Shown: in pieces, positions 1 to 5,217 of the stretch
How the letters are laid out: each line of letters starts with the position of its first letter
How positions within the stretch are numbered: position 1 is the first letter of the stretch
NCBI GenBank assembly: GCA_947377625.1
Contig: CANCGR010000120.1
Coordinates: 1 to 7,230, forward strand
Length of the DNA stretch: 7,230 nt
Reading direction: 5' to 3'
Origin: Gammaproteobacteria bacterium
GTDB lineage: Bacteria > Pseudomonadota > Gammaproteobacteria > Pseudomonadales > Pseudohongiellaceae
The notes under the pieces: model-generated
Database searches by the model: none
Told to the model about the DNA's origin: nothing
The model's input: the letters and a program-made list of their open reading frames with translations, nothing else
Made by a program: the position numbers and the translations under genes

Positions 1-464
1 GGCAGGTTATCAAAGCCCTTGATACGCTCGAAGCTATGGCGGTGTACGAAGATGGCCTGGTCAACAATGGCCATGCCGAGCCAGTTGCAAAGCGCCATGT
101 GCACTCGCTTGGTGAACGGAGCGTCGTGAAAGCGCACGCTGAAAAAGCCCCAAATTGCCGCCTGTTGCTGCACCGCGTCGATAATCAGTGCATCGGCATT
201 GGCCGGCAGACTGGTCTCGACCGGCAGAAACAACAGAATGTCATGCGAGGCCGATTCGCTGCCGGCATTCATCTGTAGCGCGCGACCAGCGCCACTGAGT
301 ATGACGCGGCTGGCGTGTTTGCGGGCGATGCTGACGCTGCCATCGCGGCTGCCACCATCGACGACCAGCACTTCATGGCCACGCTCACGCAGCGGCTGCA
401 GGGCCAGCAGGCTGGCTTCGAGCATGGGAGCTTGGTCGAGAACGGGAATGATGATGGAGAGCAT
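1..464 (-). CDS. Family 2 glycosyltransferase, rSAM/selenodomain-associated type (3' end outside window)
   Basis: The minus strand is open from an ATG at 464 to the window edge, giving about 154 residues of a GT-A fold glycosyltransferase. The start is supported by the canonical N-terminus LSIIIPVLD (residues 2-10). EVLVVDGGSRDGS (31-43) is the nucleotide-sugar binding strand with the conserved DGGSRDG. GRALQMNAG (60-68) and DQAIFV (135-140) match the TIGR04283-like 'transferase 2' subfamily, cytoplasmic enzymes of unknown acceptor. The donor/metal motif, usually LLFLHADT, reads LLFLPVET here (77-84), so the normal Asp is Glu and the His is lost; activity may be altered. No clear Shine-Dalgarno precedes the ATG. 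It is divergent from selO. Family assignment is firm; the substrate is unknown. Confidence 0.88.
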   Translation of the reverse strand, partial: MLSIIIPVLDQAPMLEASLLALQPLRERGHEVLVVDGGSRDGSVSIARKHASRVILSGAGRALQMNAGSESASHDILLFLPVETSLPANADALIIDAVQQQAAIWGFFSVRFHDAPFTKRVHMALCNWLGMAIVDQAIFVHRHSFERIKGFDNL

Positions 465-491
465 GAGTGGGTCCGGCTGGGGGCAACAGTC

Positions 492-500
492 ATTCTAACA
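492..500 (-). promoter_or_regulatory. Candidate extended -10 element for the glycosyltransferase
   Basis: Read on the minus strand this is TGTTAGAAT, a TGn extension followed by TAGAAT (5 of 6 to the sigma70 -10 consensus). It lies about 28 bases upstream of the ATG at 464. No good -35 is seen at 16-18 bases, as is allowed for extended -10 promoters. This is inference from motif match only. Confidence 0.33.
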
Positions 501-545
501 GTGCAAGGCCCGACACTTTGACGATCCTTTGCAGGGTTTACTTCG

Positions 546-551
546 TATACT
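546..551 (+). promoter_or_regulatory. Candidate -10 box for selO
   Basis: TATACT matches the -10 consensus at 5 of 6 positions and would put the transcript start near 557, about 25 bases before the ATG at 583. The only -35-like hexamer, TTGACG at 518-523, is 22 bases away, which is too far for a standard promoter. If correct, the TTG at 529 lies upstream of the transcript and cannot be the start. Confidence 0.25.
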
Positions 552-569
552 TCGCAGCATTCGGTTGCC

Positions 570-573
570 AGGA
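570..573 (+). promoter_or_regulatory. Ribosome binding site that fixes the selO start
   Basis: AGGA lies nine bases before the ATG at 583. The alternative in-frame TTG at 529 has no comparable site, and the 18 residues it would add carry no conserved SelO sequence, so 583 is preferred. Confidence 0.6.
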
Positions 574-582
574 TTTAAGCGC

Positions 583-2169
583 ATGACTTCATCCAGTCCC
601 CTCCAACTCGACAACGATTTTGTCCAGCACTTGCCCGGCGATCATGAGCTGCGCAATTTCCGGCGGCAGGTGGGCAATGCTTGCTGGTCGAAAGTAGCGC
701 CAATGCAATTTCCCAATGCGAAGCTGTTGGCGTGGTCACAACCACTGGCGCAACTGTTGGGAGTGAACCCCCTGCTGTTGGGCGAAGTACGCTTTGCACG
801 CGTGTTCAGTGGCAGCGAGCTGTTGCCCGGGTCTGATCCGTATGCGTTGTGTTATGGCGGTCATCAGTTTGGCAACTGGGCAGGCCAACTCGGTGACGGG
901 CGCGCGATCAATCTCGGCGAATTGCAGGACATAAACGGCCAGCACCAGATCTTGCAGTTGAAAGGCGCCGGGCCTACGCCCTACTCGCGCACCGCCGATG
1001 GCCTCGCGGTGCTGCGTTCGTCGCTGCGCGAATATCTGTGCAGCGAGGCAATGCATCACTTGGGCATTGCGACTACGCGCGCGCTGTCGTTGGTTGGCAC
1101 GGGTGAATCAGTGATGCGCGACATGTTCTACGACGGCAATCCAAAAGCCGAACCCGGCGCCATCGTGTGCAGAGTAGCGCCGTCGTTTATTCGCTTTGGC
1201 TCATTTGAAATTTTCACGGCACGCAATGAATTCACGCCGCTGCAAATGTTGGCTGATTACACAATAGCCCGCGATTTTCCGCAGTTGGCGGGCGCTGCCA
1301 AACCTGATGCCGCAACCTATACAGCCTGGTTTGATGAAATCTGCCAGCGCACCGCGCATCTGATGGTGGACTGGATGCGCGTGGGCTTTGTGCATGGCGT
1401 GATGAACACCGACAACATGTCGATTCTCGGCCTTACCATCGACTACGGCCCCTATGGCTGGATTGAACCCTATGACCCGCAGTGGACCCCCAACACCACT
1501 GATGCGCAAGGCCGTCGCTATCGCTTTGGCCAGCAGCCGCAAATAGCCCTGTGGAACCTGGTACAACTGGCCAACGCGCTCTATCCACTGATTGAAGATG
1601 TGAAGCCGCTGGAAGTGGCGCTGGATCGCTATCGCGAAACCTATGAACACAGCTGGCTGGCGATGATGCGCAACAAGCTCGGCCTTGTAGAGCCACATGC
1701 TGCAGACCAGCTGTTGGTAGAAGCCTTGCTGCACTGCTTCACACTGGTGGAAACCGATATGACGCTGTTCTTCCGCGCTCTGGGTGAACTGGCAGTGATC
1801 GATGAATTCCATACGATTCCCGCCAGCTTGCAAGCATGTTGGTACGAGGAAGCACCCACTGTGCAAACCCAACAAGCCTGGTTCGACTGGCTCACCAGCT
1901 ATCAGCAGCGTTGTCAGCATGAAAACCGCGAACAAAGTGAACGACAAACAGCAATGCACAAAGTGAACCCGCTCTATGTGCTGCGCAACTGGCTGGCGCA
2001 GCAGGCGATTGATGATGCAGAAAAAGGCGATCTCACCAAACTGTATGAGCTCGATGAAGTCCTGCAACGGCCTTACACCAAACAAGCAGGCAAAGAGCAT
2101 CTGGCGCAGAAGCGGCCGGAGTGGGCGCGGCAGCGAGCGGGTTGCTCGATGTTGTCGTGCAGTTCGTAA
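583..2169 (+). CDS. selO: SelO/YdiU family protein adenylyltransferase (pseudokinase), Cys form
   Basis: This encodes 528 residues of the SelO family, kinase-fold enzymes that bind ATP upside down and transfer AMP to Ser/Thr/Tyr of target proteins, with a proposed role in redox-stress signalling. Visible motifs are YGGHQFGNWAGQLGDGRA (91-108), the glycine-rich LQLKGAGPTPYSR (125-137) with Lys127, RSSLREYL (145-152), RVAPSFIRFGSFE (197-209), HGVMNTDN (271-278) with Asp277/Asn278, and DYGPYG (287-292) with Asp287. The family's catalytic and metal residues therefore appear intact. The C-terminus is CSMLSCSS, the tail that carries selenocysteine in some eukaryotic members and cysteine here. The length is at the upper end of bacterial members. 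It appears to be transcribed alone, divergent from the glycosyltransferase. Recognition is very secure; the cellular targets cannot be read from sequence. Confidence 0.97.
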   Translation: MTSSSPLQLDNDFVQHLPGDHELRNFRRQVGNACWSKVAPMQFPNAKLLAWSQPLAQLLGVNPLLLGEVRFARVFSGSELLPGSDPYALCYGGHQFGNWAGQLGDGRAINLGELQDINGQHQILQLKGAGPTPYSRTADGLAVLRSSLREYLCSEAMHHLGIATTRALSLVGTGESVMRDMFYDGNPKAEPGAIVCRVAPSFIRFGSFEIFTARNEFTPLQMLADYTIARDFPQLAGAAKPDAATYTAWFDEICQRTAHLMVDWMRVGFVHGVMNTDNMSILGLTIDYGPYGWIEPYDPQWTPNTTDAQGRRYRFGQQPQIALWNLVQLANALYPLIEDVKPLEVALDRYRETYEHSWLAMMRNKLGLVEPHAADQLLVEALLHCFTLVETDMTLFFRALGELAVIDEFHTIPASLQACWYEEAPTVQTQQAWFDWLTSYQQRCQHENREQSERQTAMHKVNPLYVLRNWLAQQAIDDAEKGDLTKLYELDEVLQRPYTKQAGKEHLAQKRPEWARQRAGCSMLSCSS

Positions 2170-2184
2170 GTAACTCGAGTTACT
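2169..2184. repeat. Perfect 16-bp palindrome overlapping the selO stop codon
   Basis: AGTAACTCGAGTTACT is fully self-complementary and begins at the last base of the selO TAA. As RNA it could form a six-pair stem with a UCGA loop. There is no following T run, so it is at best a weak terminator; a protein-binding site is the alternative. A second small perfect hairpin, TGGCAG-AAC-CTGCCA, sits at 2216-2230 in the same gap. Confidence 0.55.
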
Positions 2185-2280
2185 GATCAGCCTCCCATAG
2201 CCTCTGCAAATAATCTGGCAGAACCTGCCAACTCAGCTATGTTGTAGCTACTCCCCTTCTTCATCGCAAAAGGAATTGCC

Positions 2281-2673
2281 ATGAACATGTTTTCATTTCA
2301 GTCAGTGCTGGTTGCTTGTGCCGCTTTTACCGTTTTGATGCCGGTATATGAACAGGAAGCCAGCGGTGCGGTGGTCAGTGATATGCAGCAGGCAGTGCAT
2401 ATGAATGGCAAAAGCAGCAACGGCGCCGCCAACAAGAAAGCGGAGTCAGTGACGCCCGATACCATTGATGCCGGCTATTTCAAACTGCAATCAGAAGCCT
2501 GCGTTCCACTGGGCCCCGCCCAACAAACGGTGATGCGCATTACCGGCCTTAATCGCCAACTGAGCACAGCCGATGCTGCCACGCTCAGTTTCAGCTGGCG
2601 GCAGATTCAACATTATCGTGTCGAAAACATGAGTCCGCACAGCCGGGCGCAGTGTTATTACTTTGCCTGGTAA
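2281..2673 (+). CDS. Hypothetical, probably exported small protein
   Basis: This encodes 130 residues of no family that I recognise. The start is supported by AGGA at 2271-2274, six bases before the ATG. Residues about 8-21 are hydrophobic (SVLVACAAFTVLMP), followed by a possible cleavage region near EASGA (26-30); the absence of a Lys/Arg at the extreme N-terminus makes this an atypical signal peptide. LVAC (10-13) resembles a lipobox, but the same lack of charge argues against a lipoprotein. The mature part has a low-complexity polar linker (about 40-58) and then a compact domain with two cysteines, Cys74 and Cys125, that could form a disulfide. It ends in the aromatic sequence CYYFAW. It lies between selO and the tRNA gene and shows no operon partner. 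Confidence 0.7.
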   Translation: MNMFSFQSVLVACAAFTVLMPVYEQEASGAVVSDMQQAVHMNGKSSNGAANKKAESVTPDTIDAGYFKLQSEACVPLGPAQQTVMRITGLNRQLSTADAATLSFSWRQIQHYRVENMSPHSRAQCYYFAW

Positions 2674-2746
2674 AAGTCTTCATCGCAGTGTGAATGCAGC
2701 AACAAAGGTCTTGGCCTTGCGGGTGGCTTCAACGGGGGCGGGTCTG

Positions 2747-2752
2747 TAGAAT
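2747..2752 (+). promoter_or_regulatory. Candidate -10 box of the tRNA-Arg promoter
   Basis: TAGAAT (5 of 6 to consensus) lies 28 bases before the mature tRNA and is followed by AGCGCGC. Such a GC-rich discriminator is typical of stable RNA promoters under stringent control. No strong -35 is evident at standard spacing. Confidence 0.42.
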
Positions 2753-2779
2753 AGCGCGCAATTCCACCACCTCTTCAAC

Positions 2780-2855
2780 GCCCTGGTGGCACAGTGGATA
2801 GCGCGGCCCCCTCCTAAGGGGCAGGTCGCAGGTTCGATTCCTGCCCAGGGCACCA
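2780..2855 (+). tRNA. tRNA-Arg(CCT)
   Basis: This is a complete 76-base cloverleaf. The acceptor arms GCCCTGG (2780-2786) and CCAGGGC (2845-2851) pair perfectly, followed by discriminator A and encoded CCA (2853-2855). The anticodon stem GCCCC/GGGGC (2806-2810, 2818-2822) closes the loop CTCCTAA, giving anticodon CCT at 2813-2815, which reads AGG. The T arm is GCAGG-TTCGATT-CCTGC (2828-2844). The D arm (2789-2804) has one A-C mismatch, which is tolerable. The gene is intact. tRNA-Arg genes are common integration sites for islands, and the accessory genes here start directly downstream. Confidence 0.97.
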
Positions 2856-2873
2856 AATGTTGCAAACTACCAC

Positions 2874-2917
2874 CCCGGCGGCTTCGTCTGCCGGGCGCGG
2901 GGCCTCTTCGGAGGCCC
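2874..2917 (+). terminator. Tandem hairpin intrinsic terminator after tRNA-Arg
   Basis: There are two adjacent stem-loops. The first is CCCGGCGG (2874-2881) with CTGCCGGG (2888-2895), one G-U pair included. The second is GGGCCTC (2900-2906), TTCG, GAGGCCC (2911-2917), a perfect seven-pair stem with the very stable cUUCGg loop. It is followed by TGGTTTGTTGT, a moderately T-rich tail. It most likely ends the tRNA transcript and separates it from the convergent toxin-antitoxin operon. Confidence 0.82.
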
Positions 2918-2958
2918 TGGTTTGTTGTGGCATAGAAATTTGGCTTGCTCATCCCTCC

Positions 2959-3525
2959 TCAAAGGAATTCAACAAACTCTTTCAAAATAGAAACCGTTTG
3001 TGGAAGTTGCTGTTTTTGCAGCGTCGCCAAAAACTCTTCCACGTCCATGGCCGGGTTTTGCAAAGCCAGCCGTTGGCGTTTGAACGCCTGACAGCAAACT
3101 GCAGGAGCCATGTCGATCTGATAATAAATAAAATCATCTGGGTGGATAGCATCAATGCCAAACGGCTGCAGTAGATGTTCAGGGAAATCCTTCAAATTGA
3201 AGGTAACAATTGCATCTGCATTACAGCGGATTGCAGCTGCAAGCACATGCCGGTCTTTTGCGTCCGGCAGACGCAGTGTTTCTATCAAGCTCTCGTAGCC
3301 GGTAACTTTGGCATCCCGTACATGGGCGTCCATCAAGTCACGGATGTTGGTCAGCTTCTGTTTGGTAAACGTACCCTGCCGCAACAAGGCGTTGATCCAC
3401 TCGTCATGAATCTGGTCGGTCCAGCGCGCCTTGAACAGATCCGTAAGGGCAAGCCTTAACAAACAGTCACGCAACGGTGCCGGATACAAGACACAAGCAT
3501 CGTAAATGACTGAAAACTTGCCCAC
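2959..3525 (-). CDS. PIN-domain toxin (VapC-like ribonuclease)
   Basis: This encodes 188 residues. PIN toxins are Mg2+-dependent endoribonucleases that cleave tRNA, rRNA or mRNA when released from their antitoxin. The acidic active-site set is visible: Asp9 in VIYDACVLYP, Glu42 in HDEW, Asp88/Asp91 in LPDAKDRHV, and Asp113 in FNLKDFP. DACVLYPAPLRD (9-20) is characteristic of the longer PIN_3 branch, which has extra C-terminal helices (about 130-188). Translation must start at GTG 3525, the only start between the upstream stop and the first motif. A GAGAAGG lies only one base before it, so coupling to the antitoxin, whose stop ends six bases earlier, is likely. Both genes share a reading frame. 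The family is secure; the RNA target is unknown. Confidence 0.9.
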   Translation of the reverse strand: MGKFSVIYDACVLYPAPLRDCLLRLALTDLFKARWTDQIHDEWINALLRQGTFTKQKLTNIRDLMDAHVRDAKVTGYESLIETLRLPDAKDRHVLAAAIRCNADAIVTFNLKDFPEHLLQPFGIDAIHPDDFIYYQIDMAPAVCCQAFKRQRLALQNPAMDVEEFLATLQKQQLPQTVSILKEFVEFL

Positions 3526-3531
3526 GCCTTC

Positions 3532-3984
3532 TCAATACCCCATCTGTTCCTTTTGGGACTTGGCAGTCAACTGATCCAGACTATCGTTACGACGCTGATC
3601 GATAGCTTCCTTGTAAGTCATCACGTCGCTCAACAAAACCCGCCGGTGGGCGCCCACTTTGCGAAACGGAATCTCATTCTTCTCAAGCAGCCCCACCAGA
3701 AACGGTCTGCTGACATTAAGCAACATTGCCGCTTCTTGCGTGCTGATTTCCTGATTCATCGGCATCAGATTTATAGCGTTGCCTTTGGACATTTCGGCAA
3801 GCACATCCAGCAGGATTTGCAGCACATGGCCTGGCAGAATCAAGTCATCAGTTTTTCCATTACTGCCCCGTATGGACAATTGCACGCGCTTGGCGTTTGC
3901 GTACTTGGAAAGCGTGCGGCTCGATACTTTCGCCTCCTCCATTTCTTTCGGAGTAGGCAAACGCGCTATTTTTGAAGCTCCCAT
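3532..3984 (-). CDS. Excisionase-type HTH antitoxin partner of the PIN toxin
   Basis: This encodes 150 residues. The ATG at 3984 is preceded by a strong GGAGG (3990-3994 on the plus strand), five bases away. Residues 80-127 form an excisionase/MerR-like winged helix-turn-helix: ISTQEAAMLLNVSRPFLVGLL, then IPFRKVGAHRRVLLSDVMTY. The N-terminal part (1-75) is a separate segment rich in charged residues and may contribute to dimerisation or promoter binding. The polar C-terminal tail (128-150) is a plausible toxin-binding segment. Genes of this type regularly precede PIN_3 toxins, so the protein is inferred to neutralise the PIN protein and repress its own operon. The stop TGA (3532-3534) is followed by two sense codons and then the toxin GTG in the same frame. 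Confidence 0.87.
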   Translation of the reverse strand: MGASKIARLPTPKEMEEAKVSSRTLSKYANAKRVQLSIRGSNGKTDDLILPGHVLQILLDVLAEMSKGNAINLMPMNQEISTQEAAMLLNVSRPFLVGLLEKNEIPFRKVGAHRRVLLSDVMTYKEAIDQRRNDSLDQLTAKSQKEQMGY

Positions 3985-3996
3985 GGTGCACCTCCA

Positions 3997-4392
3997 TCAA
4001 CCAAGTAAAACATCACTCCAGATCAGTTGATGCGAGTTTATCACAAACGAAACAAACGAAACAAACGAAATATTAGAAAGAACACCCAAGCGGTATAAAC
4101 GAGCTTTGCATTCCCTGCACCCCGCACGAATCACATCCGCAATACCGAAGGTTTTGACGACGAGGCCAAGCAATTCAACATAGATCCGATTCCTGGAATT
4201 TGCCTGGTAATTTTGCAATTGATCACGTGTCATATGGCCTTTGAGGCACTTCAACAAGCGCAGCACTTGGGGGGGTAACTTGAGGAGGGGTCGAAGCACT
4301 GATAACGTCACACGTACCCCGCCACGATGGTAACGCTCGGCATCATAAGCAGCGAGAGCGTTGCGCGCTTCTTGCGCCTGCGTAGGGGTCAA
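3997..4392 (-). CDS. Unrecognised 131-codon ORF between two toxin-antitoxin pairs
   Basis: I do not recognise this protein. The candidate start is TTG at 4392, overlapping the upstream antitoxin's TGA as TTGA, with an AGG about eight bases before it; the stop is 12 bases before the next gene's ATG. The product is basic and looks mainly helical (about 5-20, 28-52, 57-68), with a Cys pair, GCREC, at 91-95. The end is odd: SFVSFVSFV (109-117) is encoded by three copies of a 9-base tandem repeat and is followed by a hydrophobic tail. A run of seven C in the coding strand (4269-4275) lies in the Leu-Pro-Pro region. It could be a third operon component, a decayed gene, or an open but untranslated stretch carrying the next module's promoter. 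Confidence that it is translated is modest. Confidence 0.45.
   Translation of the reverse strand: MTPTQAQEARNALAAYDAERYHRGGVRVTLSVLRPLLKLPPQVLRLLKCLKGHMTRDQLQNYQANSRNRIYVELLGLVVKTFGIADVIRAGCRECKARLYRLGVLSNISFVSFVSFVINSHQLIWSDVLLG
4043..4069. repeat. Three perfect tandem copies of a 9-bp unit
   Basis: The plus-strand unit ACAAACGAA occurs at 4043-4051, 4052-4060 and 4061-4069 without mismatch. It lies about 60-85 bases upstream of the excisionase-type antitoxin start. On the minus strand it is directly followed by TGATAAACT, an extended -10-like element (about 4034-4042). It may be an operator array for the PIN module, a slippage-prone microsatellite coding for Ser-Phe-Val repeats, or both. 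Confidence 0.85.
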
Positions 4393-4682
4393 TGCGCTAC
4401 CTGCACAGTGATTTGCAAACCCAGCGCCTTGGCAACTTTGGCTACTGTGGCAAAAGTAGGATTGCCATCAGGCGACAACGCTTTGTACAAACCCTCACGC
4501 GTCAAACCAGTATCCCGCGCCAACTGGCTCATATTTTTGGCCCGGGCAATCACGCCGAGCGCATGCACAAGAAACGCGGGATCATCACCGCCTTCTTCAA
4601 TGCAGGCTTCCAGGTAAAGCTGAACGTCTTCGTCGGTTTTCAAATGCTCTGCTGAGTCCCACACCTTGGTTTTAATTGCCAT
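4389..4682 (-). CDS. HTH antitoxin of the HI1420 / addiction-module antidote type
   Basis: This encodes 97 residues of the family called putative addiction module antidote protein (HigA/HI1420-like). Residues 48-75 form the helix-turn-helix, AKNMSQLARDTGLTREGLYKALS, followed by NPTFATVAKVAKALGLQITV (74-93), the typical C-terminal half. It binds its cognate toxin and is expected to repress the operon promoter. ATG 4682 is chosen because GGAG (4691-4694 on plus) sits eight bases upstream; an in-frame GTG at 4691 would leave no room for a ribosome site. The start is five bases after the toxin stop, so the order is toxin first, as in higBA. The stop overlaps the TTG of the next ORF. Confidence 0.93.
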   Translation of the reverse strand: MAIKTKVWDSAEHLKTDEDVQLYLEACIEEGGDDPAFLVHALGVIARAKNMSQLARDTGLTREGLYKALSPDGNPTFATVAKVAKALGLQITVQVAH

Positions 4683-4687
4683 AGGTC

Positions 4688-4975
4688 TCACTCCAGTTGT
4701 CGGGCCAGTTGTTTGGCACGCTCGATATCGTTGTGCTGAGTACTCTTGTCACCACCGCACAGCAGAATCAACACAGACCGATGCGGTACGAAATACACCC
4801 GATAGCCGGGGCCATAGTGAATACGCAACTCACTAATTCCTTCACCCACTGGGGCTACATCGCCAAAATTCCCCGGCGACATGCGATCGATACGCGCCTG
4901 AATGCGGGCCTTGGCTCTGCGGTCTTGCAAGCTATTCAGCCAGCTTGCAAACATCCCTGTATTGCTTATTTCCAC
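4688..4975 (-). CDS. RelE/HigB-like toxin, HI1419 / addiction module killer type
   Basis: This encodes 95 residues matching the RelE/ParE superfamily branch named addiction module killer protein (HI1419-like). Signature stretches are DRRAKARIQARIDR (18-31), GNFGDVAPVGEGISELRIHYGPGYRVYF (35-62) and LILLCGGDKSTQHNDIERAKQLA (69-91). Toxins of this fold usually cut mRNA on the ribosome; this branch is less well characterised, so the target is inferred. The start is GTG 4975, matching the usual N-terminus, with an in-frame stop upstream and GGAAG about four bases before it. It is the first gene of the five-gene minus-strand cluster. Full length and intact. Confidence 0.93.
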   Translation of the reverse strand: MEISNTGMFASWLNSLQDRRAKARIQARIDRMSPGNFGDVAPVGEGISELRIHYGPGYRVYFVPHRSVLILLCGGDKSTQHNDIERAKQLARQLE

Positions 4976-4991
4976 TGGCTTCCAGCCTTTG

Positions 4992-5041
4992 AGTGTAAAC
5001 CACAGTTAACACATCGCAAAGCAACATTTCCTGTGCTTTGC
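4992..5041 (-). promoter_or_regulatory. Candidate promoter and inverted-repeat operator of the toxin-antitoxin cluster
   Basis: On the minus strand, TTGCGA (5014-5019) and TACACT (4992-4997) are 16 bases apart, each 4 of 6 to sigma70 consensus. They end about 17 bases before the toxin GTG. A perfect inverted repeat, GCAAAGCA (5016-5023) and TGCTTTGC (5034-5041) with a ten-base spacer, overlaps the -35. That is a suitable position for autorepression by the HTH antitoxin. This is inferred from motif and position only. Confidence 0.4.
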
Positions 5042-5123
5042 TAAAACGTCACGCCAGCAGAACCCGCCCTTGGAGCAAAGGTTGTGGCGCTAAAGAGGTT
5101 TACTCGAAGGTAGTACAGATTGG

Positions 5124-5157
5124 CGAATTTGCCAGAAATTCGGAATTTCCGAATTTG
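5124..5157. repeat. 21-bp perfect palindrome plus an extra half-site
   Basis: AAATTCGGAA (5136-5145), a central T and TTCCGAATTT (5147-5156) form a perfect odd palindrome. CGAATTTG occurs directly at 5124-5131 and 5150-5157, so the half-site appears three times in 34 bases. It lies in the gap between the hsdR remnant and the toxin gene. No T run follows, so an operator is more likely than a terminator. Apart from this and the promoter-proximal repeat, I see nothing in 4976-5217. Confidence 0.6.
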
Positions 5158-5217
5158 TGTGTAACGCATTCGACGTTGGCGCTATTTGCGATTGACCACG
5201 TATTAACCGTGAAATTA

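Noticed and set aside
36..521. Several short frames on the plus strand and one on the minus strand at the left edge
   Set aside because: They overlap the glycosyltransferase in other frames. The true gene, on the minus strand from 464, shows clear GT2 motifs throughout.
529..582. An 18-codon N-terminal extension of selO from a TTG
   Set aside because: No ribosome site and no conserved residues; ATG 583 has AGGA at proper spacing.
1201..2100. A 299-codon minus-strand frame
   Set aside because: It is antisense to selO, which carries all family motifs; the translation resembles no protein.
2680..2952. A 90-codon minus-strand frame with a good GGAGG before its ATG
   Set aside because: It runs antisense through the terminator hairpins and the tRNA; its middle (WAGIEPATCPLGGG) is the well-known artefact from translating tRNA antisense. 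The ribosome-like site overlaps the PIN toxin end by chance.
4043..4069. CRISPR-like array
   Set aside because: Units are only 9 bases and directly adjacent with no spacers, and no cas gene is present.
4683..4691. GTG 4691 as start of the HI1420-like antitoxin
   Set aside because: GGAG would directly abut the GTG; ATG 4682 has it eight bases upstream and gives the usual N-terminus.
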